NCBI GenBank assembly: GCA_023055505.1
Contig: JALIRH010000004.1
Span: 11,775,368-11,839,367, forward strand
Direction: 5' to 3'
Origin: Callipepla californica brunnescens
Taxonomy: Eukaryota; Chordata; Aves; Galliformes; Odontophoridae
Length of the DNA stretch: 64,000 bases
Part shown: positions 1 to 12,250 of the stretch, piece by piece
How positions within the stretch are numbered: position 1 is the first letter of the stretch
How the letters are laid out: the number at the start of each line of letters is the position of its first letter
The notes under the pieces: generated by a model
What the model was told of the DNA's origin: nothing
Database searches by the model: none
Seen by the model: the letters and a program-made list of their open reading frames with translations, nothing else
Translations under genes and position numbers: made by a program

Positions 1-1839
1 AAATTAGTAAAACAGTTAAGTATTCTAGATCTCATTAATTCATGATGATGCTGATTGTGCTTAGTTGAACCAATGCCTGTCCTAATCCATCCTATACATT
101 AGGCTTCTGGAAGGGCTGCTGAAGTTGATTAACTTTGTTCTCCCACCTTGTTTGCTTTTCATGCATGTTCTGGTTTCACTCAGGGCTGGAAAATGAGAAT
201 TGTCAGGAAGGCTATAGTTTTGCGGTGCACAAGGAAATGAAAGAACTTGGCAATGGAAATCTTTGTCTGGCTAAATTTTTCTTTAAATATATTCATGTAA
301 GTTCAGGTGACAAGCCTCATTCGTTTTGTGAAACTCCACATGACGTGACAACCTGAGAATGACACAAGGTAAGATTGCAATCAAACTGGGTTGTCACAAG
401 CTGGCTGTAAGACAAGCAGCACTTCCAGCACTTATGTCCCTGATGTCAGACAGCAAACTGTCACTTTTACCTGGCGAAGTAAACTGAGAGACTGCAGAAT
501 GTGTTCTCAACTAAGCATGTTTTAAGGAACCTCATTTTCTGTTTCTACCTCCTCCCTGCAGCTGGTTTCAGGGAATCAATATTTTTAAGCTGACAAGATA
601 TAGGTAGATTTTCCTTATTGCAAAACTGGTGAGGTGGCTTCCAAGGGAAAAAGAGAAGGGGGAGTATTTTGGTTTTATAAGCTTCTGCTTCTAAACACTG
701 TGCTCAGAAATGAGAATCTTTCTTGCAGCATTTATAAGGGAAAGTGCAATCCAGCTGTTGGCAAAACATAACCTCATTGTTTTGGCAATGCTATTTCATT
801 TACTTTTTTTTCTTTTATACTAACTTGTTTGCTCAGGTATTGGAATTCAGAGTTTTTCCTTCTTTTTAGAAATTCACACCCTTTCTGGCAAGGTTTGAAC
901 TGTTTTTATTGCTTGCAATTATACCTACAGGTAAAATAAATACTTTCCCACGGATGCGTTGGAATCTGGTATGGTTATAAGCTGATGTAGCTGTAAGAGT
1001 GGAGTTGTACAACTAGTATTTCTGCTGTTCTGTCTTTTCCTTCTAACAGTTCTTAAAGACGCAGGCTTTGAATCTGCTCTCACTCTGGAGTAATCAAAGC
1101 AATTGTTTTTAAAGGCAGCAGGGTTTAAGCTATGCAAAACTGATGTGGATGAGAAAAGAACCGAACGACTTCTAAAGATGGCTAAGGCAAACCTAATGTG
1201 GAATTGATTTTCTGACAGAAGTATTGCCATGGCCTTTAAGTGAATAACTGTCTTGACTTAGCTCTATACTGCGCACACAAAAATGACATTGAAAAAATGT
1301 CGTCATAAAGTAAGGCATAGAAAAGCTAGGAAATGGCCTAATTAAGGTTGCCTGTGTAATTCATTATGATTCATTTTTTAATTATCTGATCACATACTAT
1401 TTTTTCCGCAGAGCCCTCTACCTCTCTGCACAGGATGTTCAGAGCACTTTTAATGAGCAACTATTCAGTAGTTTGTTTTATCTTCATTGTTCCATGTGTG
1501 GCCCAAGGCCTTATTTACTGCATGCTATTAAATCCTGTTTTGAGGGCTAAATCCATAAAAAGACTTTGGCCTGGTGACCTTGTGTGCTGAAGTATCAGAC
1601 TTTTCAGCCTCCTGCTGTCTAGTGTTGAGAGGTTGAGTTTATGACCCAGGTGTGCTGTTGCAGCTGTATCACACTATCAGAGCAGGGCTAACTCTGCTCT
1701 GGTGCTGCGATGTGCTGCATGGACGTGCCAGTTCCAGTCACCCCTAGCTCAGGTAACTTTTGAAAGTATACGTCCTGCTGTTATAAAAAAAATCAGTAAG
1801 CATCTCCTTTCATTACTCAGTTAAACAGGAGTCTAGGAT
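1..1839. other. Unique non-coding sequence, no gene seen
   Basis: AT-rich sequence with no recognisable exon, RNA gene or repeat. Open frames here are short, and the longest (about 100 codons on the minus strand near 0.9-1.2 kb) has no family resemblance. There are T-rich stretches near 805-815. Confidence 0.6.
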
Positions 1840-2030
1840 TTGTGACTCACGCATCCTGTTTTCAGCAATGTCGTTTATGTGCTAAAAAGTCTTGGAAAAG
1901 TATTTCACTAGTTGCGACCCAATTTTCCTCTCTGTAAAATGGGGATAGTGGCATTCTCTGAACCATGTCACAGAGGTGTTCTCTGGCTTCAGTGTTTAAC
2001 AATACTTTTTGAGTCTTGGATATATAATGT
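1840..2030 (+). mobile_element. MIR-like SINE, 3' two thirds
   Basis: This looks like an ancient tRNA-derived SINE of the MIR/CORE type. From left to right it shows a 'cttggaaaagtatttcac' block (MIR: cttgggcaagtcacttcac), then TCTGTAAAATGGGGATA, which is the most diagnostic MIR string. A 'tcacagaggtgtt' block follows, and then a degenerate tail resembling the L2-type 3' end (tttgagtcttggatat against tttgagatcttggatg). The order and spacing agree with the MIR consensus as I remember it. The 5' tRNA-like head is not clear. It is an old, non-functional fossil, and a RepeatMasker run would settle the subfamily. Confidence 0.7.
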
Positions 2031-3594
2031 TAGGGAAAGACAATGGATTGCTTTGAAAATATTCCCTGTTCTCACCCTTTACACTAGAGTTTTTTCTTTC
2101 TTTTTTCTTCATATGAAAATGGGCTACTTCTAGTGATCTTCAAGCTGGGATCTTCCAGAGTGCTTCTAGCAGTTCCATAAACATATGTGAGAGAAGAGAC
2201 AAGAAAATCATGGAGATAGTGAAACATGTATTTATACACTCAATTTAGACTATATGAGGACTATGTCCATAACCTAATGCCCCCATTCCTTAGTCTGGAG
2301 ATCAAAGAATATGGCATGACTCGCACCTGTGTGGTTAAATCAACCCTTTCCCCTCACCAGAAGTTAAGGTGCCTTGGCTGTGCTGCTTGGTGGGAACAAC
2401 TGATGAACTTTCTTATCATTCAGAACTCGCTGAAGCAAGTCTGATGGGACCCTACTTCCTAAGAGCCAAAGCTATTTTTAAGACCATAATCCAGCCTTGA
2501 ACCCATGCCGTGGTCCTGTTTAGTTTGTAATATAGCCATAGCTTAGGAGGCTTGTAGGTTGGTCAGCTTTCTGACAATATATTTGTCACATATAGATGTT
2601 ATGGTCTGAGGTGTTTTACTTACTTATTTTTTTTACCTCAAGGTAGTATAAACTAGTCTAGATTATACACTGAAATTCCTTGTGATTAGATCTGACTAGA
2701 CATACTATGATGTAATGACACTAAATCCTGTGCTCTTAGTTTGAGAAATTGTGGAAATGTATCAATTCTGATGTTTTATGCAGGAGAACTCCTGCAACAG
2801 AAAAATGGCTTCTATATTTCTGAGGGAGGGAGAGAGAGAGGAAGGGAGTCAGGAAGAAAATTACTAGTAAAGCATCTACTTGAGCCTGAGTGTCTTACAG
2901 TTTGGGTGACATCCTGTCATAAAACCATGACACATCCAATCATGTGTCACTTGTTATATGATTATTGCTCAATTTTCTGTTGTTATTTGGAAGTAGAGGT
3001 GGAAGGGATTGTTGTTTTCTGAATATATGTATATATATGTATTGAGTGGTTACTGGAGTTTCTCCTTAAAAAGTTTTGATGATGTTTTTGAGGGAAAAGA
3101 TACATTTGCAGCTAATTTCTACCCTGAGGTCCTGACACTCTGACCTCATGTTCATTTTCAGCTGAAACTTGTATTGATTTTCTACATTGATTTTCTTTCA
3201 TTTGTGTATAATCTCAACTCAGAAGGGTGTAAATGGTACTTGAATTGTTCCTCAGGTGTTAACATACTGGAAATTTTCATTGCAGTGACTGAGAATACGC
3301 TTCCAAACATGCACAAGCATAGCAAGTCAAAGAGACAACAATTAATATGTGTAATAAAAACAAATCTGTGAGAAGCAGGCATGATTGTCTAAAATGAACA
3401 TACATTTTTGGAAACAAAATTTTCTTCCACCACTAAGGACTTGATTGCTCTTCAACGAGCCAACACATGTGAAATAAGCTGCAAAAAGGAGAGCAAATCT
3501 ATAACTCCACAAGGTTCAAAACATATTAATGCAGGTTACTAGTCTCCCATAATGCATTATTGGTCTCTAAATCCAGATAGATTTAATAATTTGA
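2031..3594. other. Unique non-coding sequence
   Basis: No gene or clear transposon is seen. It includes a short purine patch (gggagagagagagg near 2826), an AT dinucleotide patch near 3022-3042, and a direct duplication of attgattttct at about 3173 and 3186 (period 13). Confidence 0.55.
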
Positions 3595-3610
3595 TTTTTT
3601 TTTTTTTTTT
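3595..3610. repeat. Poly-T tract (T16)
   Basis: An uninterrupted run of 16 T. No adjacent retroelement body was recognised, so it is probably simple slippage. Confidence 0.9.
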
Positions 3611-4944
3611 AAGTGAAAGGAAGAAAACCCCAAAATCTATCCTAAAAATATTTTCCAGGAAGGGAGAGTCAGACCTGAGTCAAGCTGTATCTCACTTCTG
3701 TTATTTTTCCCTGATGTCCCTGGTGCTTTGTCTCTGACTCCTTCAGACTGATCAGAAATTAAATCTTAGCTTCACTGGTGCTGACTGTGTACCTGTTCTG
3801 TACACAGACTGCTGAATCCAATCTGAGGACCCCTATTCAGCCTAAAGGAGTGACTCAGTGCTTAGATACTTCCTTGATCTTTCTCCAAAGCATTCTGAAG
3901 CTCTTTCTATAAGCTCATTTCTATAAATGCGATGATTCAGCCTGACTAGATCCTTGTGACACAACTTGGGTTAACTTCAGAATCAGCCCTGCTGGCAGAA
4001 CAGACTTTCTTGCTAGATTTATAGTACTTCCTGCTTCTAGCTGGGCTGCAAATAGAACAAGAACAGCCTTTCTCATAGTGTCTTGGCACTGCTCCTTCTA
4101 GAGGGAACCCAGAACAAACAGGATACAATGAAAAATACCAAACTTTCATGAACTTCTTTATTAAAAAAAAAAAAAAGTCATTGCTTGTGGTTCAATTTGT
4201 TGGACCAAATTGAAAATATATAGTGAATACCTAAACTTGTAATTCTGAGGACTAGGTATCATTCAAGTTGACTTGAAAAGGTGGTGTTTTGGCACATCAG
4301 ACTTTTAATGATAGTAGCATTTCTAGTAACATTTTTCATGCTTTTCTCAGTATCTTGTTTGCAGTATTCCTTTTTGTCTTTGAATACATTATTGAATATC
4401 ATTCTGTCAATGAGCTAAAACTTTTAAAATACACTCTTTTACATGTGCCTTAGACAGATTATTGTAAAAGATCATTCAAGTGACCTGATGAACTATGCAA
4501 AGAGAGGAGCAAAAAGCCAAGGACTCAAAATCTTTTATCAGGTATAAAATACATGACGAAAATCCACTGAAAGAAATAGACTTTTTATTACCTTAATTAG
4601 CCTTCACATAAAACTCTGAATACCATATGTGACTTTCTTTCTGTGAAATGTAACATTCTTTTGAAACATGGGCAAACATGAGCTGAAAACTAGTACAGTG
4701 TGCGACTTAAATGATTGCAAAATAAGAAATACAGGACATGACTTTAAGTCACCTGAGTTAAAAATTGCATGCTATAACTAAAAAAGGAGCTAAACTTGAC
4801 CAAGTTTAAAACTGAGGTACACTAAAAATGCACTTTTCATTTCTCAGAATCAGCTGTTTCTTGTAGAAATCCTTTCAGTTTAAATCATGGGTGTCCAATC
4901 TTTTGGCTTGCCTGGACTGCATTTAGTGCATTTAGTGAATAGAA
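3611..4944. other. Unique non-coding sequence with one poly-A tract
   Basis: No exon or transposon was recognised apart from a run of 14 A at 4163-4176. The last 60 bases (about 4885-4944) begin with GTGTCCAATCTTTTGGCTT, which resembles a repeat known from other vertebrates; see the findings. Confidence 0.5.
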
Positions 4945-5105
4945 ATTGTTTCAAACTGAAAGGTGGGAGAATTAGGTTGTGGGTATCTTTTACAGTGAGG
5001 GTGGTGTGGCACTGGCTCATGCTGCCCAGAGAAGTGGTGGGTGCCCTATCCCTGGCATGGGAAGGGAGTAGCCCACAGGCCTCAGGTTTGATGTGCTGGG
5101 TTTAA
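4945..5105 (+). mobile_element. CR1 LINE fragment, end of ORF2
   Basis: 5'-truncated, decayed copy of the avian CR1 retrotransposon. The forward frame reads FKLKGGRIRL, then FTVRVVWHW and LPREVVGALSL. This follows the last part of CR1 ORF2 (FKLKEGRFRL ... FTVRVVRHW ... LPREVVDAPSL) with several substitutions. At DNA level, 'gtgagggtggtg', 'gcactgg' and 'ctgcccagagaagt' are the usual CR1 strings. The 3' UTR and the terminal octamer repeats are missing, so the copy is truncated at both ends. It cannot be mobile. Confidence 0.85.
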
Positions 5106-6561
5106 ATCCTGCTGTTCACGTACCTCTTACCTGTCCTAGCTACTCAAAAGGTAATATCAGGATCTGTATGCTTTCAAGTGCAAGTCTGAAATGGCTGTAA
5201 AACAGCCTTGGTCTCTCAGAATGTCATTGCTGTAAGGTAAAGCAGCTGGGAGTTGCCAGCCCTGAGAGATTGAGGCTTTAACCTTGATGTCTGGCTGTGC
5301 TCTTCCTGGTCAGTAAGGACACTTCCCTGACTGGAAGTCTGCCTATACCTTGCATCATGTTGAAGAGGTGGTTGGTGATGTCTGAGCTAGTACAGAGCTC
5401 AGACTGACAGACATAGTTGTTTCAGTGTAGGGCAGGGGCTGAGCTAACAAACCTGGCTGAGAGGCCTTTGCTAGCAAGGCCTTTGCTCTGGGATTTGCAG
5501 GATCAGGATGAGTTCTTTCAGTTGTCTTGGGGGCAGCTGCTTATTGCTGCACACCAGCTCATCTCAGCTGCCTGGATTTCAGCTGATCCCTGTGCTTCCT
5601 CTGCTAGTCCTCATCATTCTTCTTTAGTTCATGCGAGTTTTATTTTGTTAGCTCTTTTTTGAATACTGTTGTTGTCAGTTTAGATATCTGTCAGCAGAAT
5701 GCACTTTGTTTGATATAAGTCTGCTTCAGATAGCTTTCTAAATATACCCTTGTGTAATTTTAAAGTTGCACTTTTCTCCCAATGTTGTGATGTGTTTCTG
5801 ATGCTGTACTAATTTATTGATAATGGATCACTGAAATGGTGCCATTATTTCAACAATTACATAGGTGACGCAGTTTCAATCTTTGTGAAATAAAAGTGTT
5901 CAGGTATTTAGAAGAATATTTTTCAGCACTGAGCTAACAAAAGTAGGGAGCTATTACTGAAATGCATTTGTCTCTGTTAGTAACACAGTGGCTTTCTATT
6001 ATGTAGAAGTTGGCATATGATGCTTGAGGTATGAACAAGAAAGCATATAACGTAATTAAGTGAATGATATCATGCTCTTAACACATCTTTCTATGCCCAA
6101 AATGTCTCTAGACCTTTACTGATCACTGTTATACGTCTCAGCGGTACATTGCACCTGAATGATACAGATCTCTTACACCACTGGCTTTGGACCAAGTCTG
6201 TGGAAAGATTAGTGTTCCTAACTCACTCTAATAAATAGATTTTCTTTTTAGAAAGCTTCCAACGTAGTACTGAGCCAGTTTACGTATTTTCAAGCTGGTA
6301 GGTTCTTCAGCTGAGAAGTAATCAGCATCTCTTTACAGAAGTCCACTGCATTTTTATGAGGCCCACTCTCTTGTTAGTCTCCCATCAAACTCTGAATGTA
6401 AATTGGGAACCTTTTCCATTGTATTGCTTCCTATTCCAGATCACATTTTGTACTCTCTTTTCTACTGTAGTATCTGAGTTTTTCCCAGTAGTGAGTTAAG
6501 CAACATGACTAACATCTGTCACGTGTGGTTAGTTCTCTCTCTCTCATCCTGCCTCCAGGGA
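5106..6561. other. Unique non-coding sequence
   Basis: No gene is seen. A 19-base near-palindrome (ggcctttgctagcaaggcc) lies at 5463-5481. Otherwise it is plain AT-rich sequence. Confidence 0.5.
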
Positions 6562-6603
6562 GTCTTTCCATTGACTTCAATGGGCTTCAGATCAGGCTCT
6601 AAA
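6562..6603. repeat. Ancient palindromic repeat fossil (CATTGACTTCAATGGG type)
   Basis: The string CCATTGACTTCAATGG is a near-perfect palindrome and is followed by 'cttcagatcaggct'. This combination recurs in many amniote genomes as part of old palindromic, MITE-like repeats. I recognise the motif but cannot name the family with certainty. Confidence 0.5.
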
Positions 6604-8514
6604 TTAGTCTGAGGACTTTGGGATAAGTGTGTTTTTGGTTTTTGTGTTGTTGTGTTTTTTTTTTTTCATTTTTGTAAATGTCTGTTAACTTTGCCAGCAA
6701 CCAGCAAGTGGTAAAGACAACTAGAGGGAAAGAAAGAAAAGGAAATTGGAAATCGTTGCTAGGATTGAGGCTATTAGATGAGAAGATTTTTTTCTAACTT
6801 CTTGCAGCTGCAGCAGTCTTTGTTGATGCTCTAGTACTGGCCTTTCACTGCTTTTCTGTCTGTCTCAGATGGCAGGGAAAGCAGGCTTTTACTTCTGTCT
6901 GCTAGAACTTCTTCCCCACTGCAATAACAGTAATCATATATTTTCCATAATGGAAGGGAGTTTGTGGTTATTAACCTCCATTTGTTCATCTGTGTCTTTC
7001 CATTAGCACACTGGTTGGACTCATCTTCCTTAAATAAATAACTTCTTCACTTACAGAATTTCTTTCACAACCATTTTAGCTTCCTTTATGGGTGTAGCCT
7101 CTGCTTGTGTTTTCCCATCAACATTCAGTTACGGTTTACAGTTGTTCCTCTGCAGTGTTCATTCAGACAAATGCAAGCGCTACACTAAAGTTTGAATCTC
7201 ACTTGTACAAATTGGAGCAGAGCAACCTGATGTGTTTTTGTTTTTGTTTTTGTTTTTTTAACTGAAGGACTACTTAGGCATTTCTGGGGGGAAAAGAAAT
7301 TGATCCCCAAAAACAGTGTTATCATAACAGTTTTCATCCACAACCAAATGAAAACAAAACTTCAGATATCCCTTTTTTATGTGTAGGCAGGACTGTGCAT
7401 GTATGTATATCTTTCTTTCTAGCTGGGCATTATCTATATGGGCATTAGCAATTTTGAAGGCTGCCCTTCAGTGGCTCAAGACCACTGATTTAATAGGAAC
7501 TGAGGCAGAAATTTTCCACAGAAAGAAGTGTTGTCTTAATATTATTACAGCAAGTTCTTCTTTTCATACTTAAGTGCTATATGTGTTTAGTCATAGGGTC
7601 AGAATTGCTTTGCTGTCTTTTATGGGGCTTGGAATCACTAGAAAATCAATCTTTCCTGAGTACTGACTTTTCACACTGCACGTCATATTGTGAGCTCTAA
7701 AATTCCTCTTGCTGAGAACTTTTGCAAGGTTTGGAGTACCAGTTACTGGTTGTCAATTTCGAAACAACTGATGTTTTTGTTACATTTAAAAGCAATTCTT
7801 GACACAGTTTCTGATTTGTTTGCAGCTTTTGCACAGTAACTAACACTACTGTGCTGTAAACTCTTGGGTCATTGGGAAATCCTTAAAACAAGGAAAAAAG
7901 AATTTTTTTCCCATTCTCTAGTGAACATGGTAAGAATACCAGAATCAGGACTTCAGTGTTTTTCTGTGCAGCACAACCCTTTAAAGTTTGGTTTCCAATT
8001 TCATTTGATGGTATGTTTCATCCCAGAAATCATCTACCAAAAGGTAACAGCTTGCATATTCCTCAGCTACAGAAATTGCAGATTGTGTCCCAACATAAGG
8101 CATGGATAGGTGTCTGAAACACAGCTTAAGAAAACTAGCAATTGCTCAACACACAGCTTTTGGCCTGTTGAAAGAATGTTAAATTTTTCCTGCTGGTAGT
8201 GGTTCCAAATGTAAACGTACAAGGATGAGATATTTATGCTTCATAAAATAGTAAATTTGTCCAGAAGAGATCTTCATTTCATCATTGTAAAGAGCTGTAA
8301 TTCAGAAGGCACACATGAGAGGGAAAACATGCAGCTGAAAGTCTGGTTAGCTGAAAAAATAAGGTATTTTGGACTCAGACAGGAGCAAACATTGCAAAAG
8401 CTGTATATAACCTCTCTCCACAGAAGCATGCTTGGTACTCAGAACCATTCTTCAGGCAATCACCTCTTATTTGTCTTTGCTGGTAACACAGTGCCTTTCT
8501 ATGCTTACAAAGGT
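6604..8514. other. Unique non-coding sequence with a GTTTTT repeat
   Basis: No gene is recognised. An A/T-rich simple repeat of GTTTTT units lies at 7234-7259. A frame of 81 codons at 7864-8109 and another of 102 codons at 8236-8544 resemble no family and show no convincing exon borders. Confidence 0.5.
7234..7259. repeat. (GTTTTT)n simple repeat
   Basis: Three GTTTTT units followed by GTTTTTTT. Confidence 0.9.
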
Positions 8515-8590
8515 AAAAGCCTGATCCTGCACTCAGGTGGGTGAGTGTGAACTCAGAGCAACTCTGCCAAAGCCAAGCGAACTATTCCGG
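8515..8590. repeat. Ancient palindromic repeat fossil
   Basis: 'cctgatcctgcactcagg' is followed by alternating 'gaactcagagcaactctgcc' and 'gccaagcgaactattcc'. The order matches the old amniote palindromic repeats that read gatcctgcactcag ... tcaatggaactattc. It is heavily decayed. Confidence 0.35.
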
Positions 8591-9204
8591 TTCAAGGGAG
8601 ATGTAGGCCCCCAGAAAGACCCTTTGACAGCTGGATTAGTGGCGGCTGAATGTTCTCCAAGTTGTGGTCAGCCTGGCTAGATTTGAATGCCACCATCTGA
8701 CTCATCTCATTTATCTAAGTTTACTGCAGTTGCCTGAGTGGTAGCTGATTACCTGCTGATATGTGTGAACATACAGCTCTTTTCTGCATTGAAATGCTGT
8801 TCTTGTTGGTGATGTTTGCAGGAAGGAATGTTTGCTCCACTGCAACATCTAGAAAAAAGACTGTATGCGGAATTTCATTGCTGCATGTTGGTATGTTATT
8901 AATATAGTTCCTGCTGGGGCACTTCAGCATCACAGAAATAATGTGCCTACCCTCTATCTCCCAAGGTTATTTTTTTGTATTTATTTGAAAGAATTGTCTC
9001 TGTCTTTATCTGAGGTGCAACCACTGAGTAAATAATCTTGATAAAGTAGGCATCAATGTGACTTGCTTTTTAGGGAAGAGTAGCCTGTGTCAATAGTTGA
9101 TATGCCATGCTGGTTTCTGTTTTAACTCCTGTGGAAACTGAAGTTCTTACTGAAGGGTTTGACTTTGCAGTTACTTGTTGCATTAGTTTATTTTTGGCAA
9201 GGTA
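8591..9204. other. Unique non-coding sequence
   Basis: No gene or repeat was recognised. Confidence 0.5.
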
Positions 9205-9285
9205 ACCAAATCCAGTGCTCAGAAGCTGGGATGCAAAGACAGGAGTCCCAGGCTTCTTCCTCTAGCCATCAAGTTACTCTGCAAC
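9205..9285 (-). mobile_element. MIR-like SINE fragment, reverse, head region
   Basis: 'gaagctgggatgcaaagaca', 'ggagtcccaggcttc' and 'ctctagccatcaag' follow the reverse complement of the MIR 5' half as found in reptiles and birds (gagctgggaatagaaccca, ggagtcctggctccc, ctctaaccacta). It is short and diverged. The overlapping 113-codon forward frame at 9159-9500 starts at a TTG and is probably not a gene. Confidence 0.4.
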
Positions 9286-11712
9286 CCCAGATCACTATTG
9301 CATTTCTTTGTCTCTTAGTGTTGCCGGTTTTGACATGGGGAGTGTTAGTTCATACATTCAGGACTGACCAGCCAGAATTTGTGTCAGTATTCTGCAGCTT
9401 AATGTTCGTTGAGTGTTTGACAGTTGTGAAATCCCAAATTCTCAGATGCATGGATTGTAAAGCCAAAAGGGACAGCTGTTCAGCAAAGCCAACCTATTAA
9501 CTGGAGATGAGCCCAAATCTAGACCCTGGATCAAACATACCCAAACTCTAGGGAAGCTCCCTTCTAAATTCAGATCTGGATGTGAGCCTCATGACTCAGT
9601 CTCATTTCTGTAAGCACCAGATAGGAATATAAACAAGCAATTTTGAACATAGGGAAAGCTTGGATCCAGAACTAAGCCTTGTTCTAAACTGCCCCAACCA
9701 CTATAAATAGGTTTCCAGTATCTCTAGTTATAAAGCTTCAGAAGTTAAATGATTTTAGTGAAGCTAGTGCATTTGCACAAGATATTGTCCTCAGTAAGGT
9801 TACACTAGTATGTGACAATGAGAATTTGATCCTCAGAATACAGGTAAAAATCTAGAAAACCTCCATTATCTTTTTTGCTCCAGATTACAATCTTATTTGT
9901 TGTGTCTCTCTCCTGCTATCTTTTTGTATCCCTTGATTTTAGTGAACAACAAGGGAAGGAACTCATCATAGACTTTGAATGATGCAAACAATTTAATTAG
10001 GAAATAATGCTGGATACTGTTTCCCTTCCTTTGCTGTTTTTCAAGCAGGATGCGTCCTTAGGAAACAATAATAGAACTGAGAATTACAAAGCCTTTGTAC
10101 GCGTTGCAGCCAAGTGGCCACACAGGAAAGTGATACATGGACAGGCGCTTGTGTAACGTGAGCGGAAGTTATTCAACATTCCTCAAGGAAGCATAGGACT
10201 ATCTCTTGGTATCAAGTCAAATATTCCTGTAATGCTAAAAGGGAAGATAACACTGGACACCATTTTACAGTGTCTCCTTGTGAAGTTTGCTGATTTTGTT
10301 TGCTTGAGCCTGGCTTCAAAATAATAGCATGAACTAAAAATAACTATACATCTGAGCCTCAAAATGTCTCTGTGACACAAGGTCAAACAATAATGGTCAT
10401 TTCCTACTCTTTTAACCTTTGTAGCAAGCAGAAGGAAAAGTGTTCAAAAGGGGCATTGCTGTGGGGGTCAACCTGAAACATTTGACCCTGAACTGTTTTG
10501 CTCCTTAAAATCTATACTCAGGAGAAGGTATGTGGTAGTCTGTGAGGCACTAGTTTTCAGCTTGTATATCCTGAATTTCTCTTTCTACTAGTTACAACTG
10601 CCACTGCATAATAGCACTGTTTGCAAATGCTTATGCAATTAAAGCCTAACTGAATTCTGTGAGCCAGATCCTAAAAACCAGAGTTTGTGGTAGAGAAAAC
10701 CCTCATCATTCTGAATAGCTTTGGTCTGTAAATTGTTGATAACTGGTGATCACAGCTGGGAATCTGAACTCCTGTGATCTCGTTTATCTTCCTGTTAGAG
10801 CACTGTATGGAGGTTAGAAGGGTTCACAGCACTTCTGAATCTGTTTATCTCAGTTACTAGCTAAGCTACTGAAATAGTGGAAGTTTTTCTTTTAAAATGC
10901 ACACTTACAAGTCCTTGTAGTTTTGCACTGTGTTCTGAAGAAACCTTGGGGATTGTTCCATTCTTCTCCTTTGGAGATTGATAGATATCAGATATAATTT
11001 TTGTACAGAGGTATTCATCAGAAATTAATTGCAAAAAATGGTCTGATTATACTCTCATCGGTTCATTCAGTGTTCAGGATTTCTTGCATTTTCAAGTTTA
11101 ATTCATATTCTTCCCCAGTGAAGTATGTCTGCTTTACTGCTCTTGAATGTGAAAAAGGTGAATTTAAGGACAATATTAAAACAATAATCTTAAAATGTTT
11201 ATTTTCTTCTCTCTGTGGATCTCTTTTGAAATGAAAACTATTGTCTACTCACACCCTTCCTGCTTCACTCTCTCTTCCTTTTAGCCTTTGAGTACTGAAT
11301 GTCTTAGTACCCTCAATAGATGCAGTAACTATTACTCTGATATTGAATACTTGACTCATAAGTCTGCCTGCAGCAGCTGTCTTTGAGTTCTTCAGTCTCT
11401 ACCTTCAACCTAGTCTTTTACTTTTGAGACCAGGCATGACTTAGAGGTAGTCTTCCTTCTTGGCTTATCATAAAAGTAATTCTTCCCACTCACAATCTTT
11501 TGTGTTTTCTGTTGTGTTTTTTGGTTTTTTTTTTTAATACTGCTTCATCTGGAATGCAAATATCCACCAGGAGCCCAAATCTTCCTTTGATTTTCCTAGT
11601 ATCACACAGAAGATGTTGAGAATTTATTTTCAACTTGACCACCTGACACTTTTCACAGAAAACACTGTGAAATCCACAGAAAATGTTTCTTTTACTTGGA
11701 AATATAGGAAGC
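9286..11712. other. Unique non-coding sequence
   Basis: No gene is recognised. 9490-9700 has repeated 'ggatc' blocks (ggatcaaac, agatctgga, ggatccaga) that may be a decayed repeat of unknown family. A T11 run sits at 11525-11535. Confidence 0.5.
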
Positions 11713-11731
11713 AAAAAAAAATTTTTTTTTT
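11713..11731. repeat. A9T10 tract (palindromic)
   Basis: Nine A followed directly by ten T. Such tracts are stiff and tend to exclude nucleosomes. The only oddity is the perfect A-to-T switch. Confidence 0.85.
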
Positions 11732-11890
11732 CTTTCCCGTAGGCCAAGATGAGAAAAAGACAAACAAACAGATCTTAAAGGCTTGAGGAATTTGTTTCTT
11801 ATCCAAACCAGCATTTTTCTGCTTAGACTTCTACCTCTTTGGGACATGTTTTGTTAACATGTCAACACGTAAGCGGTTCATATCAAAAGA

Positions 11891-11965
11891 ATGTCCTTGA
11901 CTGCTGCAGCGTTTCTGCTAGCTATTCTGCTCACCTTCTCAGTCTCTGCACGAGCCAGGATATGA
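11891..11965 (+). other. 24-codon micro-ORF shaped like a signal peptide
   Basis: ATG with A at -3, then a stop 24 codons later. The peptide has a short polar start (MSLTA), a hydrophobic core (AAFLLAILLTFSV) and a small-residue end (SARA), the classic order of a secretory signal. There is no GT splice donor at its end; the sequence runs CCAGGATATGA. A link to a downstream exon is therefore not supported. It may be chance. Confidence 0.15.
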
Positions 11966-11994
11966 ATCATTGTACGCTAAAGCACTTTGGAGTA

Positions 11995-12010
11995 CCTTGC
12001 ATATGCAAGG
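11995..12010. promoter_or_regulatory. 16-base perfect palindrome with paired POU/octamer half sites
   Basis: CCTTGCATATGCAAGG is its own reverse complement. The core TTGCATATGCAA resembles the dimeric POU-factor (MORE-type) site ATGCATATGCAT. The palindrome is seen directly; factor binding is inferred. Confidence 0.3.
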
Positions 12011-12178
12011 AACCATAGGAATACCAAACTCTTCTGTTTCCTGTAATCTACATTGAAAATTGCATTTGCAACAGGCTGGTGGGATTTATTAAATTTTACT
12101 GAAGTGATTTATAAAATACACACCCTGATAGCAAATTCAGTAAATGGTGTATAAGGAGCAGACTCTCAGTGCTGGGAG

Positions 12179-12250
12179 CATAAAAAGGGAGCACAGCTCT
12201 GAAAAGCTGTCAGCAGCACAGGGTGAGAGCAGAAGAGTTGTTCTTTGGCT
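12179..12250 (+). promoter_or_regulatory. Possible TATA-type promoter
   Basis: CATAAAAAGGG at 12179-12189 is a good TATA-like element. It is followed by a purine-biased, slightly G+C-richer stretch with CAGG/GTGAGA, a possible splice donor, at about 12219-12228. The expected start site would be near 12208-12215. The open frame that follows (to 12460) has no ATG at its start and no known family. This rests on sequence shape only. Confidence 0.2.

Noticed and set aside
9159..9500. 113-codon frame with hydrophobic segments
   Set aside because: TTG start, and it runs through a MIR-like repeat.
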